From positions 895,054 to 959,053 of the forward strand of contig NW_017265137.1 in assembly GCF_001638985.1 (NCBI RefSeq): a stretch of DNA of 64,000 nucleotides, read 5' to 3'. This document shows, one piece after another, positions 1 to 12,700 of the stretch. Position numbers and translations under genes: made by a program. Each line of letters begins with the position of its first letter. Position 1 is the first letter of the stretch. Source of the stretch: Phycomyces blakesleeanus NRRL 1555(-) (lineage: Eukaryota; Mucoromycota; Mucoromycetes; Mucorales; Phycomycetaceae). The notes under the pieces were generated by a model. That model ran no database searches and had not been told where the DNA came from. It saw nothing but the letters and a program-made list of their open reading frames with translations.

Positions 1-9
1 ACGTGACAG

Positions 10-210
10 CCGACTTTTTGTCCTACATGGGCAGTCTCCCACCTGGGCATCAACATGGGTGGGCCTCATGCGTGCGACGGCCCCTATGACGGTGTCATTA
101 AAATCTACCACATGTGAGTAAAGAATTCATCCTTCTTATAACTAATTAAATTTGACAACATTTATGTCTTTCGTGTACTCTGCAGGCTAAGTATGGCTAT
201 CCTTTTATAG
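10..210 (+). CDS. 3' end of an unidentified gene (partial)
   Basis: Frame 1 reads ..WAVSHLGINMGGPHACDG.. and on to ..GVIKIYHM, and looks like the C-terminal part of a protein that begins left of the window. A cag at 7-9 could be the acceptor of the exon. A strong donor (GTGAGTAAAG) begins at 114 and an acceptor (ctctgcag) ends at 185. Splicing them extends the protein by a few residues to a TAG at 208-210; without splicing it ends at TGA 115-117. I do not recognise the family. The gene converges on the TMEM135-like gene. Confidence 0.35.
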
Positions 211-381
211 CAAAAACAGGTGTTTGTAAGATTATATTCAGTATTTGAGGCCATGTATTTATGTATATATTGGTAGAAATAAGTAAATGAAAGCAAGAAA
301 CATATAATGAAAGTTGAAAGAGATAGAAACAAATGCTCGTATAGCAGAAATTGACAGTGAAGAAAGATTCTCAACATGATT

Positions 382-2146
382 TTAATTCTTTCCAAAGAAC
401 TGGACCATGATCTTGCGTACAAAATTTGAAAGAACATCTGGTTCATCTTGATAAAACGACATTATAACGGCCATGGCAGCACTGGACATCAATACTTCAA
501 AATGCTTCAACTTGAAGATCAATCGATGCTGGTAGGCAATCAAGTAGAGACTCTGGATAGCTTTTGGAAGTACATACAAAGCTAGCTCACTGCGTCTCTT
601 CTTATCTTCAATAAATATGGATGTGTAAGCGCATACAAAACCATAGCAGAAGTGGAAATATTTGCTGTTCATCGACGTAATTCCCATATCTACTAGTTTA
701 CGGTGTACGCACACCTGAGCCTGATAAATGGACACAAAAGACGCCAGAAATGCGCCTGATTTGATTGTGTTGATAGCAGTTCTTGACAGCATCTTTACGG
801 GGCTATTATTAAATAAGCAATTAAAAGCTGCAGATTTGTTTGTGTATACTTCAACTTACGATTCGAGTACACTTTTCGTTCTCAGGAGAAGCAACGGTAC
901 AAAGTGAAGGGTACCATATACCGGCATCATACTCTTGAATACAAGCGAAAATCTCTCGATTGCTGTACTATTACAACTGTCCATCCATGGATGAACTGCC
1001 TCACTGTCGATAATTAAAATCAAATCAGAATATATATCCAAGTCATGTGGTTGTCTTAACATAACCTTACCAGGGAGTTACTACTGGTAGAGATGACAGT
1101 TTGCTTACAACGTCAATTGCATGCTGAGTAGGTCTGTGTCTTTTAATAGCATGGAGCGCCTCACCAGCCTCAAATGGGATTTTGCGGATATTTTTGGCAT
1201 TGAGGCGTAACAGAGACTCAGGTACTCGTGCTGCCTTAACCATAAATACATAGAAATCTGGCGGGAGTGTCTGGGGTTGCATCTGGCAATAGCAATATAT
1301 ATTAATAGTAAATAAATAAACGAATGCATTTATGAATTTAATCTCTATATACTTACTGTATACGCATACAAAATCTGTGCGCAAGTCAAACCAAACAAGA
1401 GAGAGTCTCCGTTCTTGAAGTAAAAGATATCCCTGGCTTTTCCTGCGTTGTAAATGGCCTGAACAGCTCTATCGTTTCATACAAATTATTTTTCCTTCTC
1501 TTTTACTATGTTTCCTACAAATCGATCTGGCAACTGACCTGACCAATAATTGCTGAGCAATATCTACTCGTCTATTGGGTTTCTCGAATAATATGGCTAG
1601 ACCAGCCGCTGCACCTCCCACAAAACCATTGAGACGATCTTCTTTACCACGGTAGAGTCTCATGCCATTGTTGACTGATTTCCATAGCAAGGCAAACGAT
1701 CCAAACATGGCTCCGAAGCGTAAAGCATCAAGGTTTTTAAACGACGCGGCAAGTATATTGGCGATCGGAGCCCTGGAAACAAAGGTTTTTTTATTATTTT
1801 TATTATATTTTATTACAAGTTGGCGCGGATAATGTATTTATTCAAAAAGGCTTACTTCTTTCGCATGACTCGCAACAAATACAAGCAGAAATTAACACCA
1901 GCTCGGACTCCGTAAGCCAACAAAAAGGCACCTGGAAGTTACGTTTTATGCAAAATTAGTCCATCTTCCTCTTCTTTAACCAAAATACATACGTGCTCCT
2001 CCCTTGAGTGCATGATGTATCAGTTCCTCAAGATTGCTCGGTCGGTGCCAGTCTTTTGGAACTGGATTTTCTTGTGGGGGTCTGTGTAGCTTAACCTTCA
2101 GCCGCTGATATGAAGAAACTCTGTGTGGAGGCTTTGGTGGCTCCAT
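382..2146 (-). CDS. TMEM135-like peroxisomal/mitochondrial multi-spanning membrane protein
   Basis: Seven exons can be joined in frame. Exon 1 runs 2146-1993 from an ATG in good context (GCCATGG); exon 2 is 1931-1856; exon 3 starts at 1772; two exons lie around 1470-1380 and 1280-1070; one is about 1025-860; the last is 802-382, ending in TAA. An in-frame ATG at 2170 would add eight residues. The protein has a Tim17-like glycine-rich membrane segment (RLNGFVGGAAAGLAILFEKP), a cysteine motif PCEAVHPWMDSC, and a hydrophobic C-terminal part (IKSGAFLASFVSIYQAQ). These are hallmarks of the TMEM135/PMP52 family, which occurs in peroxisomes and mitochondria of animals and fungi and is linked to lipid handling and organelle dynamics. 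The family call rests on motif recognition; cellular location is inferred from homologues. Confidence 0.75.
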
Positions 2147-2459
2147 GGCAGAACAGAACAGAGAGAGCAAAGAAGCCCTACTCTGATCTCCGCCTGGCTA
2201 AATAAGTACTATGTTGGGGAGTCTGTGACTCGATTTTGCCCCAGCTCACGTGCGTTACTGTCTATTTTAAAGTCCTATGGAAAATGGCTTGAAATGAACT
2301 GATCATTGAGATCGATTGCATTTTGATTCTACTCTTTCTACCCTGAACTGTTATGCCGAGTAGCTCTGTCTGTGAACCAGACTAAAATAAAATGGAATGG
2401 ATATTATATAATCGACAAAAATAAAGTGAAATACGATAATAAAAATGAAAATTCTCACG

Positions 2460-2570
2460 TTATTTAACATCTTCATAAGGTTCCCCATACATTGGCTGTG
2501 CACGGACTGCGTCTCTTCTTTCCCGTTTAACAAATCTCTGGTATCCACAATTTGAATTCTGACGAATCAT
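2460..2570 (-). CDS. possible small basic protein or last exon
   Basis: A 36-codon frame starts MIRQNSNCGYQRFVKRERR and ends GEPYEDVK-TAA. Its composition (basic start, acidic tail) is protein-like and unlike the AT-rich surroundings. Just upstream is a good acceptor (atatatttgcag), so it may be the last exon of a longer gene whose other exons I could not place. No family recognised. Confidence 0.3.
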   Translation of the reverse strand: MIRQNSNCGYQRFVKRERRDAVRAQPMYGEPYEDVK

Positions 2571-2576
2571 TTTTAA

Positions 2577-3630
2577 CTTACTGCAAATATATAAGTTCAA
2601 AGGATATTTCCTGGGGTATATCTTTATCTATCTTATCAATGCGCGCCTTATATTAACAGTAAAAGGGGAACATGTATTCTGATTTGGAGTCTAAAATCAA
2701 ACTGGCTGACAAATAACACAAGCCTTTAAGCTGAAAAGACACGATGCACTCAAACGTGAGTCATTCACAGCTATTGTCCGCATCTTCCGCCAGTCCAAGG
2801 ATCATTTGAATCTTAACGTAGGGGGCGCGCGCCTTTTCTGAGCTCCTACATCTTTACATTTATATAAGTGTACCTCTTCTACACGCATAAAACACCTGTT
2901 CGTATATAGGCCCTGGTTTAGTTGTTGCATAGTAGGATAACGGTATAACACAAAACTAATTTTTCATAAAAAAAAAGAAGGGGTCGAAAAGTAAGGTTTG
3001 CTGTATTTCATTTAAAGAGATACAATGTTGTAAAAGCAAAAACAAAAAAGACGATTTTAGTAGGAGACTTTTTGGCAAGATTTTCCGGGTTTTAAGGGTT
3101 GTTTTAAGGTTGAATTTTGATTGAGCATTACTTTTCCCCTTCTTTTATATACAATATATACATTCAACTTAAATCTCTCTTGATTTTTGTTTTACTATTA
3201 TTGTAGCTCAAAAGTAAAGGCACCTTTTAAATATCTCACTTTTATCTCACCATACTTTTGCAATCAGCATAGAGTACTTCTTTCCACTTTTCCAGGCAGT
3301 ACAATAAAAATAATAACAAAAAAGAAAACAATGCTTGAAGAATATAACAGCTTAAGAAAAGGGTATCGTGGTGATCTGCTGTCCATAATCAGGCCGGAAT
3401 ATTTATCTTCTTTGTCTTCTCAATATTTATCTCCCATAAAAATCCTCTGGAAGTCCTTCTGCTGGTCGTATAGTACCTCAATTTTGAATAGCACGGGTAA
3501 AACTGTCAGGAATAGTATCATCATGCCTCAATTGGTTAAGTATATATCTAAAATTCACGACAGCCGCAATATTTCGATTCCATATACGATGCTTAAGCTA
3601 TAACAAAGTAATGTCCTCCAAGCAATTTAG
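2577..3630. other. intergenic, no supported gene
   Basis: AT-rich sequence with one 138-codon plus-strand frame (3187-3603) of low-complexity composition. I found no motif, splice context or homologous pattern that supports a gene here. Confidence 0.5.
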
Positions 3631-3639
3631 ATCGGTAGA

Positions 3640-4045
3640 TCTAAAAGGATTTATAATAATAATAATCCGGGACTGGTTGTAGTATTTACTTTAGAAGACC
3701 ATGGAAGATCATATTTGGCGCTTGAGTGCAGCGATATGAGCAAGGGTTCTCGATTTGCTTGAAGGTTTGAGGGAAAGACTGGGAACACTAAGAACAGTGT
3801 TTGGAAGTACCAAATTCATTAACTAAACAAACATTGAGTCCGTGTTTGTGAAGTAAGCATCCCATTCCTATACCTTTGATTGGTTCGCGATATTGATCGT
3901 AGAATGTAGAACATTCTCCCATGACCAAGATAGAAGGTCGACCAAACACATATCTATCATTGCTTGTTAAACGTTCATTATCTTGGGATTGATTGATGTA
4001 CAGAGGTTGGAAATAAGTAATGGCACACAAATGTCCGACTAGCAC
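3640..4045 (-). pseudogene. Fanzor (eukaryotic TnpB-like) C-terminal relic
   Basis: The minus strand reads VFGRPSILVMGECSTF, then PIKGIGMGCLLHKHGLNVCL, then VNEFGTSKHCS followed by a stop. After the stop it resumes with TFKQIENP..YRCTQAPNMI..HGLLK. The order (hydrophobic RuvC-II strand with glycine and acidic residue, basic helix, (D/N)EF-x-TSK-x-C at the zinc-binding loop, then a second C/HGLL block) is that of the C-terminal half of Fanzor/TnpB RNA-guided nucleases. The N-terminal half is absent because a Tc1/mariner relic begins about 100 bp further up. Stops interrupt the frame, so it is dead. It differs in sequence from the Fanzor at 28-31.7 kb, so it is a separate lineage. Confidence 0.6.
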
Positions 4046-4142
4046 TATTTACACTTGAATGTTTTTGCTTCTCTTAATGTTTTGAATTAATTTTATCTTT
4101 AAAGTCGAGTCTACTCTACAAAACGATCACGTCTCTATATCC

Positions 4143-5130
4143 ATGAATAATATATCAGCCTTTCAAAACGGCATCATTATTGGACTTCACATTGGAAGAA
4201 TTAGGATTTGTGAAATTGCAGCAAGAAATAATGCAGTGATTCACAATTGGTAGCATTATCTATAAATACAAGACACGTCTAAGAAAATCAAGGAAGCTTA
4301 CTCTTAAAAAAGGACATTTTCATTAAATGTGAAACTTGATGGGCATCAGACTTTGACAGAGATCTTCCATGAAGTTGAATTTGCAACAGAAAGATTTGTT
4401 TGTACTAAAACAATAAGCCATACTTTGAATGAGATGAAAATGCACTATTTCGTGGTCCCCACAAAGCCACTACTAGTCGATAAAAATATTGCGAAGTGAC
4501 ATGCATGGTACAAAATAAAATAAAAAAGTAAAGAATTGGAATAAACAGTGAAATATTGTCTTATGCACTGATGAATCCATGCTATGATGCTAAAAAAAAA
4601 TGAACGTAGTTATGGTTGGTGTCCGCCTCTGGAAAAGTGTCGGTCGGACTGTATTACCCAAAACGTACAAGTCAATGGAGGGTCTATTATATTTTGGCGG
4701 TTTAACTGGATGGGAAGTATAGGACCACTTGTTCTGCTCGAGGGTAATATGAATGCCTCTCAATATGCAAAGGCTTTCAAAGAGCATTTTGTGGAGCTTT
4801 ATGATGGTCTTCCTGTCAGCACAAACTGTGGGTATATATATCAAGATAACGCTCTCTCGCATAATTCAGCTATTTTATAAAAATGCGAGAACAACATCGG
4901 GATAGGTATTCTCGACTGGCTATTAAACAACTTTAGTTTGAGCCTAATTGAGAACATTTGGAGCTTTCTTTATGGCTGTGTAATGTCTACAAGTGGCAGG
5001 CCAATTACCGCAGAAAGACTATGGGAGATTTTACAAGAATGGAACACAATCACTCTAGACGTTTGCTACAAACATTGTATTAGCATGAAAAGCTGTTTGA
5101 CTTTTCTTCGAGCCATTGGATTTAAAAAAA
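4143..5130 (+). pseudogene. Tc1/mariner transposase relic
   Basis: Conceptual translation through several stops shows the pieces of a Tc1-like DDE transposase in the right order: an N-terminal helix-turn-helix region (..GRIRICEIAARNN), a decayed TDES-like start of the catalytic core near 4570, GGSIIFWRFNWMGSIGPLVL and EGNMNASQYAKAF (4675-4785), the second catalytic block YQDNALSHNS (about 4840), and SLIENIWSFL (about 4940), the remnant of the PDLNPIENIWS block with the third acidic residue. Nonsense codons and frame changes show it is inactive. I could not find convincing terminal inverted repeats. Confidence 0.8.
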
Positions 5131-5259
5131 ATCCTGTCAAATGGGTCTTGTATTCTTATTATTATTTGATATATGCTTTGCAGAGTAACCCCGCACACGC
5201 GCACACACGCACACACACTCTAAATATTAGCTATATGTTACTTAAGCATATTTTGTGAA

Positions 5260-7600
5260 AGGTTTGAAAATATAGTACACTTAATATTTTATAGTTTTTA
5301 AATCAAATACTAGATAAAACTCAATGAAACAGATCGTGTTTCAGTATTATCATTTTCAAAAAAAGTGAAATAAATCAAATGTTTCTTATCTCTATAGGAA
5401 AAGTAATGCAGGTTGAAGATATACATACATATCCCAAAGGTTAGAATAAGAGAGTAAAGGGGAAGATATCTTGGAAAAAATGTTCATTAATATATTTCTA
5501 TTGACCATGATATGGTTATTGACTTTATCGAAAGAGATAGGAAAGAAGTTTGATAGTATATGCGATCTAGAGTGGAAGACATAAAAGCACATAGGGAAAC
5601 CTAGGCACAATAACAAACTCTTTACACTATTGATATTGTCCAAAGTGGTGAATATGTGAAAGATCTCTAGCCTAATACGTGTACCACCTAGTTTATAGCG
5701 TATAATGTGATGTCAGTCGTAACTGTGGAAAAAGGAAAAGGTTCTCTATTCAAGGTCACGGTCATTATATTATGTTGAAAGACTTGCAAAAAGTCGCGAT
5801 GTTATGCAAAATTCCCATGATATTCAATACATGGACAGTATTTTGGGCAGCAAAGATGTTGGTTGAACTATGAAACTTTACTTGCTGCTACTTTCGGTAT
5901 CTGTCTGTGTGTGTGTGCTTTATCAACTCTCTGAGATCAATATCTCTAGCAGCTTCCAGAGTTCATCCCCCTTGGCTACTGGAAAGTCAAGTACTCTGAA
6001 GGTCTTGCATGTTTTTTTTGTTGAACTTATATGTGTACCAGCAAAATTTTAGAGCTGTCAGTAAGCAATATATACCAACTATATTAGCAGTTAGTTTTCT
6101 ACGGTTATTTTTCGACATTGAAGGCTTGGCGGAGGATGTGTCATTTGTAGCTTTAACGTAATTAGTATAGTAAGCTTCATTATGTCTGTTAGGTATTCCC
6201 TTACGTCAAACAAAGTCTTACAGCGGCGTTAATCTCGTAGGTAATGTGGGTGTGGATCAGGGGGGGTGCCTATATTTTTATCCTTTGATTTTAATAAACC
6301 AAGGTTGAAAACCTCGACTTTGAATCAATTAGCTGTTTATGATTCTATAAGTGCACTACATACGCCGATGTTTTTCTGAAGAAAAGGTGTACTTACGATA
6401 CATGTCCATCTTGTTCGCTGGCCTTTAGTAAAGATGTATTATAGTAATTATTTTAATATCTGTTAAAGAACAGTTCTTAATTTTGGTAAAAAAAGGAAAA
6501 AAAAAAATTATACGAAAATAGCCTTTAATTTGTTATGGATATTTGAATATACATTTTTTTAACTCAATTTAGGTCTTGGAAATAAAATTATTTCTATGTA
6601 TTACCAAATCCCCCACAGTAACCTTCGCACAAACTGTGAAATTATGCTTACCAAGCTTATCCGGGGGTTTTTTATATTTCCATATTTGTCAAGGCTGCAC
6701 CAATAGTTCATGACCATCACTTGTCCTATTTAAATAGGCCTGCTTATCTTCTCTCCTTTTTTGCTTTACTTTGAAAAAGAAGGATATTTCTTTGTATATT
6801 CTGTGTGTACCTGCGTGCAGATTATAAAGCAAGTGTGGATAAATTATCAAAGTGAATAGGTCATTGTCGTGGTACAAACTGACATTTACCCATGAAAAAT
6901 CCAACAGCATAAGCAAGATAAGTGATACAAACGTGTCATTTTACTTTAGTCATTGTGGGGTCGGGTTTCCTACAGCGACAATGCTTAGATCTGTGCAACT
7001 TAACCCCGATTGTAATACAGAGGTCTCTATCAATGGAATGATGATTAGGCTTCTCAATGAATAGGTATTAGGGGTCAGTCATCATACATCGGCAATAATA
7101 TGATCCGTACATTATTACATGTTCGGGTAGTAATATTAGCTAGTAGAATCTAGCAGGCTTCACTTTAAGGTCATAGACACCTCGCACACAGTCTTCTACA
7201 CAATCTTCTACACACTTACATATAATGTGTCCAGCTTTACTGCAAGCAAGCAATATTTGTTCAATTGCCACTTAAGACATAAACTTATAGATAAAGCGTA
7301 TATCAAAAAAATTTACAATTCATTCTAACCCTTCTATCTGTTCTTTTTTCTTTTTTCTTTTTTTTTTTTTTGGTTTCAGGCACTTGAATAGTTCTTTTTA
7401 ACTACAGCTTTCTTAATCAGTTCAATTTTTTTTTATACTTTCCAGGGCTACATAATCTGTTCAAGAGGACTCCATAGCGGAGATGTGTTACAGCCTCTTT
7501 TTCTGAATGACATAGACTAGATAAAACTAAATAGCCCGTGTGATTGGATGATCTTATACTTTGCTGATACTACAGATGCCAATTTTCGGCAATTAAAATA
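5260..7600. other. intergenic, no supported gene
   Basis: 2.3 kb of AT-rich DNA between the mariner relic and isocitrate lyase. It holds only short frames (for example 6852-7064 plus) without recognisable motifs, poly-T tracts near 7340-7370 and 7425, and a (CA)-rich tract just before it at 5192-5220. Confidence 0.5.
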
Positions 7601-7723
7601 AATATTTTTAAAATGTGGGGGATCTTATGGGTGACGTTTATTGAAAGACAGATGGAAGAAAGGAATATGGTAGTCATTTTTTTATACAGGAGAGGAAGTT
7701 CAAGTAAGGGGGAGGGTAATAAT

Positions 7724-9451
7724 CTAGGCCTTGAACTGATCCTCAGTAACGCCCTTGCCCATTGCGGCAGTTGCAGCAACACCACCAGTGACGACCTTGA
7801 TAAGCTCATCAACATAGTTGGCGCCAGACCACTTCTGATGCTGGAGAACATCAACATTGTTCTCGCGTTCTTTGCGCTGGACGTTGGTGACATAACCGAG
7901 CATACCCCGCTCCTTGAAGCTCTTGGCAAAGACGGCGGTGGCCAAAGCATTGGCGTGGAGACCACCGAGAGTAATGAACTGCCAGGCAAAGCCAAGAGAG
8001 CCCAAAGACTGGATGAAGGTGCCCATGGCCTGATCGTTCAAACCAGCAGCGTCCCTATGAAAATATAATTTAATACCCAATATTGTCTTTAAATAAATAT
8101 AACAACTTACCAGTTGAATGAGGGAGAAAGGTTGTAGCAGAGGAGAGTATCGGGATGGACAGCAAGGACACCCTTGGAGAACTGTTCGGCCTGCGACAGG
8201 ATGGGCTTCTTGGTCTCCATCCACAACATATCAGCGTAAGGAGCATAGGCGATGGCACGGGAGGTTGCGGCCTCAGTTCCACCCTCGTAACGGTAAAGAC
8301 CCTCACGAACACGGGGAAGATCCCAGTCCCAGAAGATTTCTACACCATAGGTCTTGGCGAGGGCTCTAGCCTCAGCGTTGGACTTAAAGTGAATCTTCTC
8401 AAGGAATTCCTCGGCCTGCTTGGCCTTGCCAGCCTTCTTGAGCTCATCGGCAACAGCGGTACCGTAACGCTTAAGGCCAGCCTTGGCGATCCAGTCGTCC
8501 TCAACAGCCTGGAGCTCACCACCTTGCTTTCCGGCAGCTTCAGCTTCAGTCATGACAGTGGCCAAAGCACGGAGGTTAGGGTTGGTTGTACCGACAAGGA
8601 ACTCGTGATCACGGGTGTCGATGTTGCTGGTAAGGAGGGTGGCGGCCTCAGCATCAGAACGGGCAACAATCAGGTTCTCAACTCCCATAATATCATACTG
8701 GACACGGATAGCGACCAGACGGTTGATGTGCTCACCAATGGGTACAAGAACCTTACCAGCCATGTGTCCGCACTTCTTAGTGCTAGGAGACTGATCCTCA
8801 ACTATAAACAACGAATCAATAAACCATTGCGTGCTCATCAATATATATGTATATATAGAAACACTTACCATGCATTCCAGCAGCACCACGCTCAACGAAC
8901 ATTTTAGCAAGCTTCATAACAGCGGTAATACCACCATGACCGGTGTCACCATCGGCAATGATGGGGCGCAAGTAGTCGATCTTGGGGGTCTTTGCGCGTT
9001 CCTCAGCAGACATGGAGAGACGGGCCTCACGCTGCTTGCGGTCGTGGAAAAGCTGGGCGAAGAAGAGGTGCTCAACCTTGTTGGGAACAGTGTCCATGGG
9101 GTAGTCGGCCAGATCGGGTCCGGGCTCGTTGCTTGAGGAGGCAGTAGAAGAGCATTGCCATCCAGAGACATAGACGGTCTCAAGGTAAGGGGCCATCTGA
9201 GTGACCTGGACAGGATCAAGAGCACCAAATGTGTGGGTAGTGGTGCCGTTCTTCTTGTGGCCCTGGAGGATCTTCCAGACCTTCTTGGCCTGAACATCAG
9301 AGCGGTAAGCAATAGGGAAGTTACCACGCTTGGAAACAATAGCCTCAGCGGTGTAAGGACGCTTGACAAGTCTGAAACGTGGGGATGCCCACCACTGCTT
9401 GACTTTTTCAACTTCCTGCTGGAATTCAATAGCTTCTTGATCGTAAGACAT
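7724..9451 (-). CDS. icl1: isocitrate lyase
   Basis: Three exons, 9451-8869, 8801-8111 and 8054-7724, with GT-AG introns of 67 and 56 bp, give 534 residues, the usual length of fungal isocitrate lyases. The enzyme splits isocitrate into glyoxylate and succinate in the glyoxylate shunt, needed for growth on acetate or fatty acids. The catalytic cysteine lies in KKCGHM near residue 205, just after the first splice junction. Other family blocks are [29 protein letters not shown] and YNLSPSFNW. The C-terminus ends QFKA, so no canonical PTS1 is present. A TATA-like stretch (TATAAAA on the minus strand, about 9499-9505) lies about 50 bp upstream of the ATG. Codon use is GC-rich and biased, as expected for an abundant, inducible enzyme. 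Long antisense frames here are shadows of this gene. Confidence 0.96.
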
Positions 9452-9751
9452 GGTAATGTGTGAAAGAAAGATGAAGATCTCTAACTGAAGATGACCTGGG
9501 TTTTTATATCTTTTTTGGTCCCTTTTAACTTCCTCATTGGATCTATGTATTAAATCACTGCTATTGGCATATGGGAGTGTCAAGAAACAAATGCATGTGA
9601 TCTTTATTAAATTACCGCCACAGAGCCATCTTTTCTCCACGTGAATCCAGGCGACCCCTTCTTAGCTATTCGTCCGATTATGCCCTCGAACCCGACCTCT
9701 CCGCACCTCTCCACACATTTCTTATTTGTCCGCTGTATGAAAGATGAACTT

Positions 9752-12700
9752 CTATTGTTTAACCGCTTCTCCCCACTGGTTGATAGACCAGCCATTATCC
9801 TCTGCTATTTTATCTGTTGCCTCTCCTAAAACAGCTACAGAATAATGTCCATCTTTTTCTGATCCCAACAAGTACGTCTCAGCAGCTGCCTTAATATCAT
9901 CCTGAGTCACCTTAAGGAATTCTTCGCGTCGCCTACCGAATTTTAAAAGAAAGCACTGTCTTAATGAACTAGCTCACAAACGTATATAAAAGTTAAAACT
10001 TACCATTGTCGCATTTCATCCGATATTCCGTTCACAAACTGAAGCATGCCCTCCTCGGAAACACTTTGAGGTGAATCAATACCCTGGAAAATTGACAATT
10101 TCGCCTCTGTGATCTCCTGGTCACTAAAGACGCGCTTGGTAACCCAGTCTATCGCGTTATGGTAGCTATCCAGGGTAGCTAAAGTGCGGGGATCTCGATA
10201 AGAATAAAAGGAGAACAGACCGTTCAGTCCCGCATAACGCGCGCCTCCACCATAAGCTCCATTCTTCTCTCGGATCTCACGGTGCAAATAATGGTTGGTC
10301 ATCAATGATGACAAGACTTGAAGCTTAGCACCATCTGGATGAGTGTAAGGTACACCTCGAATCACCTTGGCTGAGAAATTGACAGCAAATGGAAGGGGGA
10401 AAAAAGTCTTCTTGTACTCTGGGGTAAAAGTGTTCTATATTTCATAAATTAAATATAAGAGGAAAAAATGATGAGCAGCCAAATAACTCCCTCTTTTTTT
10501 TTGGAAAACTTACTGGATCACAGACCAATGGCTTGCCTTGAATAGGAAGACTAGAGATAAATCCAGAAAGAGCCTTTTCATTACTAGACACAGCATCTTC
10601 ACCACAGGTAATGGCCACACGAAGGGAAGACTGCTTCAAGACAGCATCAGCAATTGTCTTTAGCTTGTTCACCACATCAGACAGATCTTCTTTAGCAGCC
10701 ATCTGGCTCATAAAGTTCATCTGGCTCATTCCGCCTAGAAGCTCAGAGTTGCGCATTGTAGGAGTAAGTGTAGAACCAGCATAAGCACGTGCAAATACAT
10801 GGCCTGAGTCAGCAATAGAGTTGACAAGTCCGCTTGCATTCTAGTACGTTTCATATCATTAGACTATACGTGTACGTATTCACCCCCCTCTGCTCCCCAA
10901 GTTGAGTGACGATACTTACGCCCATGATCAAGGTTTTCAATTTATCAGTATTATCAAAGTTAGTTTCACGCACAAGCTTAGTCAGAATTGTATACATCTT
11001 GTCAATATTACGATCCAAGCAGTTGCCAGACAACACGAGACCCTCTTCCATAAGATCAATATCTATTTGTCAGCGGATCAGATTAGTATACTAGACTTTG
11101 ACTACTAGCTTTTAGGAACTTACCCGAATGGCTTGTTGAGGTTGTAGTAGAGGCTCTCAAGCCACCCGTAAAAAGACGGATTTCATCGTCAATGGAGGCC
11201 ATGGTTTGTTCTCGAGTGCCGAGTGATAAAAGAGACTACGTAACGATTAAGTCAATGGTGCGTATATAAAGCACTAAAGTTACTTACATCGCAGAAAAGT
11301 GGGAGGTACATCTTCAACTCATCTGACAAAACTGGTAGTGTGCTAATAGCTCTAAAGTAAGTAATGCCATTTGTGGCGGTGGTTCTCCATTGAACAGGAG
11401 TATTGCAAATGCCACTGTGGTCTAGTACAGTGCGCTTAGCCTTTGGTGAAATGTCCTTGAGTGTAAGGGTGGGTAGGCATGACAGATTCTCGGTCTTGTC
11501 TTGAGCAGATTCCAATGCTTTCCCTTGCTCAAGAATCTCAGTCTTATCTGATTCAGTCAAAGAATTGACTTTGACGGCTAGGCGTTCTTTTTCTTCTGCA
11601 ACAAGGTCGGTGGCATATGATGCATCAGGTTTCATGGTGAAGACAAGCGTGTGGGGGTTATTAAGTAAGTATTTTTCGATACGAGATTCAAAGAAGTTTC
11701 CTTTGTCGAGCCCTTGTTTGAGAGCATCGAGATTCTATACAACCAATTTAAATTAAATACGTAAAATAAACAAATAAACAAACACGAAATAATTACTTTG
11801 TTAAGCTGCAGAAGATCAACAGGATCAACACCATTAAACCAGCCAGAAGTAATACCATGCATGATAGTTAAGCCAAAGTCGGCAGTTTTCTATTTAAATT
11901 ATGATAATATTAGTTTTTTTTTTATATACTTGCTTAACCAGACTTTTTAATCAGTGAGTAGTACTTACATGCTTCTGGCCGAGCTCGAGCTGGTGAATGG
12001 CAGCTTCAATACGTATAGGGTCAAAGCCTTCGGTTTTAACTTGTTCCAATACTTCTTTAATGCGCCCTTGAACCTATAGCAGTTTTTTTAATACACAGTG
12101 GTTTCTAAATCACATTATGCCACTTACCAGCTCAACATCAGAATCTTTTACACCCTGTAAGCCAATCGAAAGACAGGTGGATCTATTTTGATTGTGAGTA
12201 CCTTACACTAAAGTAATAAATGCAAAATAACGACTTTCTTTACCTTGTGGAGCTGTCATAGCCAGTGTTAACAGAGAACTCTGTTCCCAAGTTAGTATCT
12301 ATAAGAGCCTTGTACATCGGAGATGCATGTCCATCCAAAAGGAGGTATCCAAGTAGTCTCATAGAAAAGGTTTCAAAAGTGTCCTATTCGTTTCAAATTT
12401 ATTTATTTAGTCGTAGATTCATCGTACAAAAATATCTAACTTACACTGGAGTCATTTGCTAGGAAAGAGAGTGAAATCTTGTTTTGCTTATCAGGAGGGC
12501 TCACTGTAAAAAGATGGTCCAGGTATTAGGCTTGATGTTTTACTTTGAGATCTTAAGCTTACGTGGGTCTGGTGCACATGTGCTTGTCGCCTTCTTTGGT
12601 GCAGTCCATGGAACAGCGACTTTGTTGACAGTGGGTGGGGTAATTCTCTCAAAATTCTTCAATTGTTCTCCTACTGCTGCCAAATGATCCTCCAGAGGGA

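Noticed and set aside
3187..3603. 138-codon plus-strand frame
   Set aside because: Low-complexity composition, no motifs, no splice or promoter context; typical of chance frames in AT-rich DNA.
8155..8907. 250-codon plus-strand frame
   Set aside because: Antisense shadow of isocitrate lyase exon 2.
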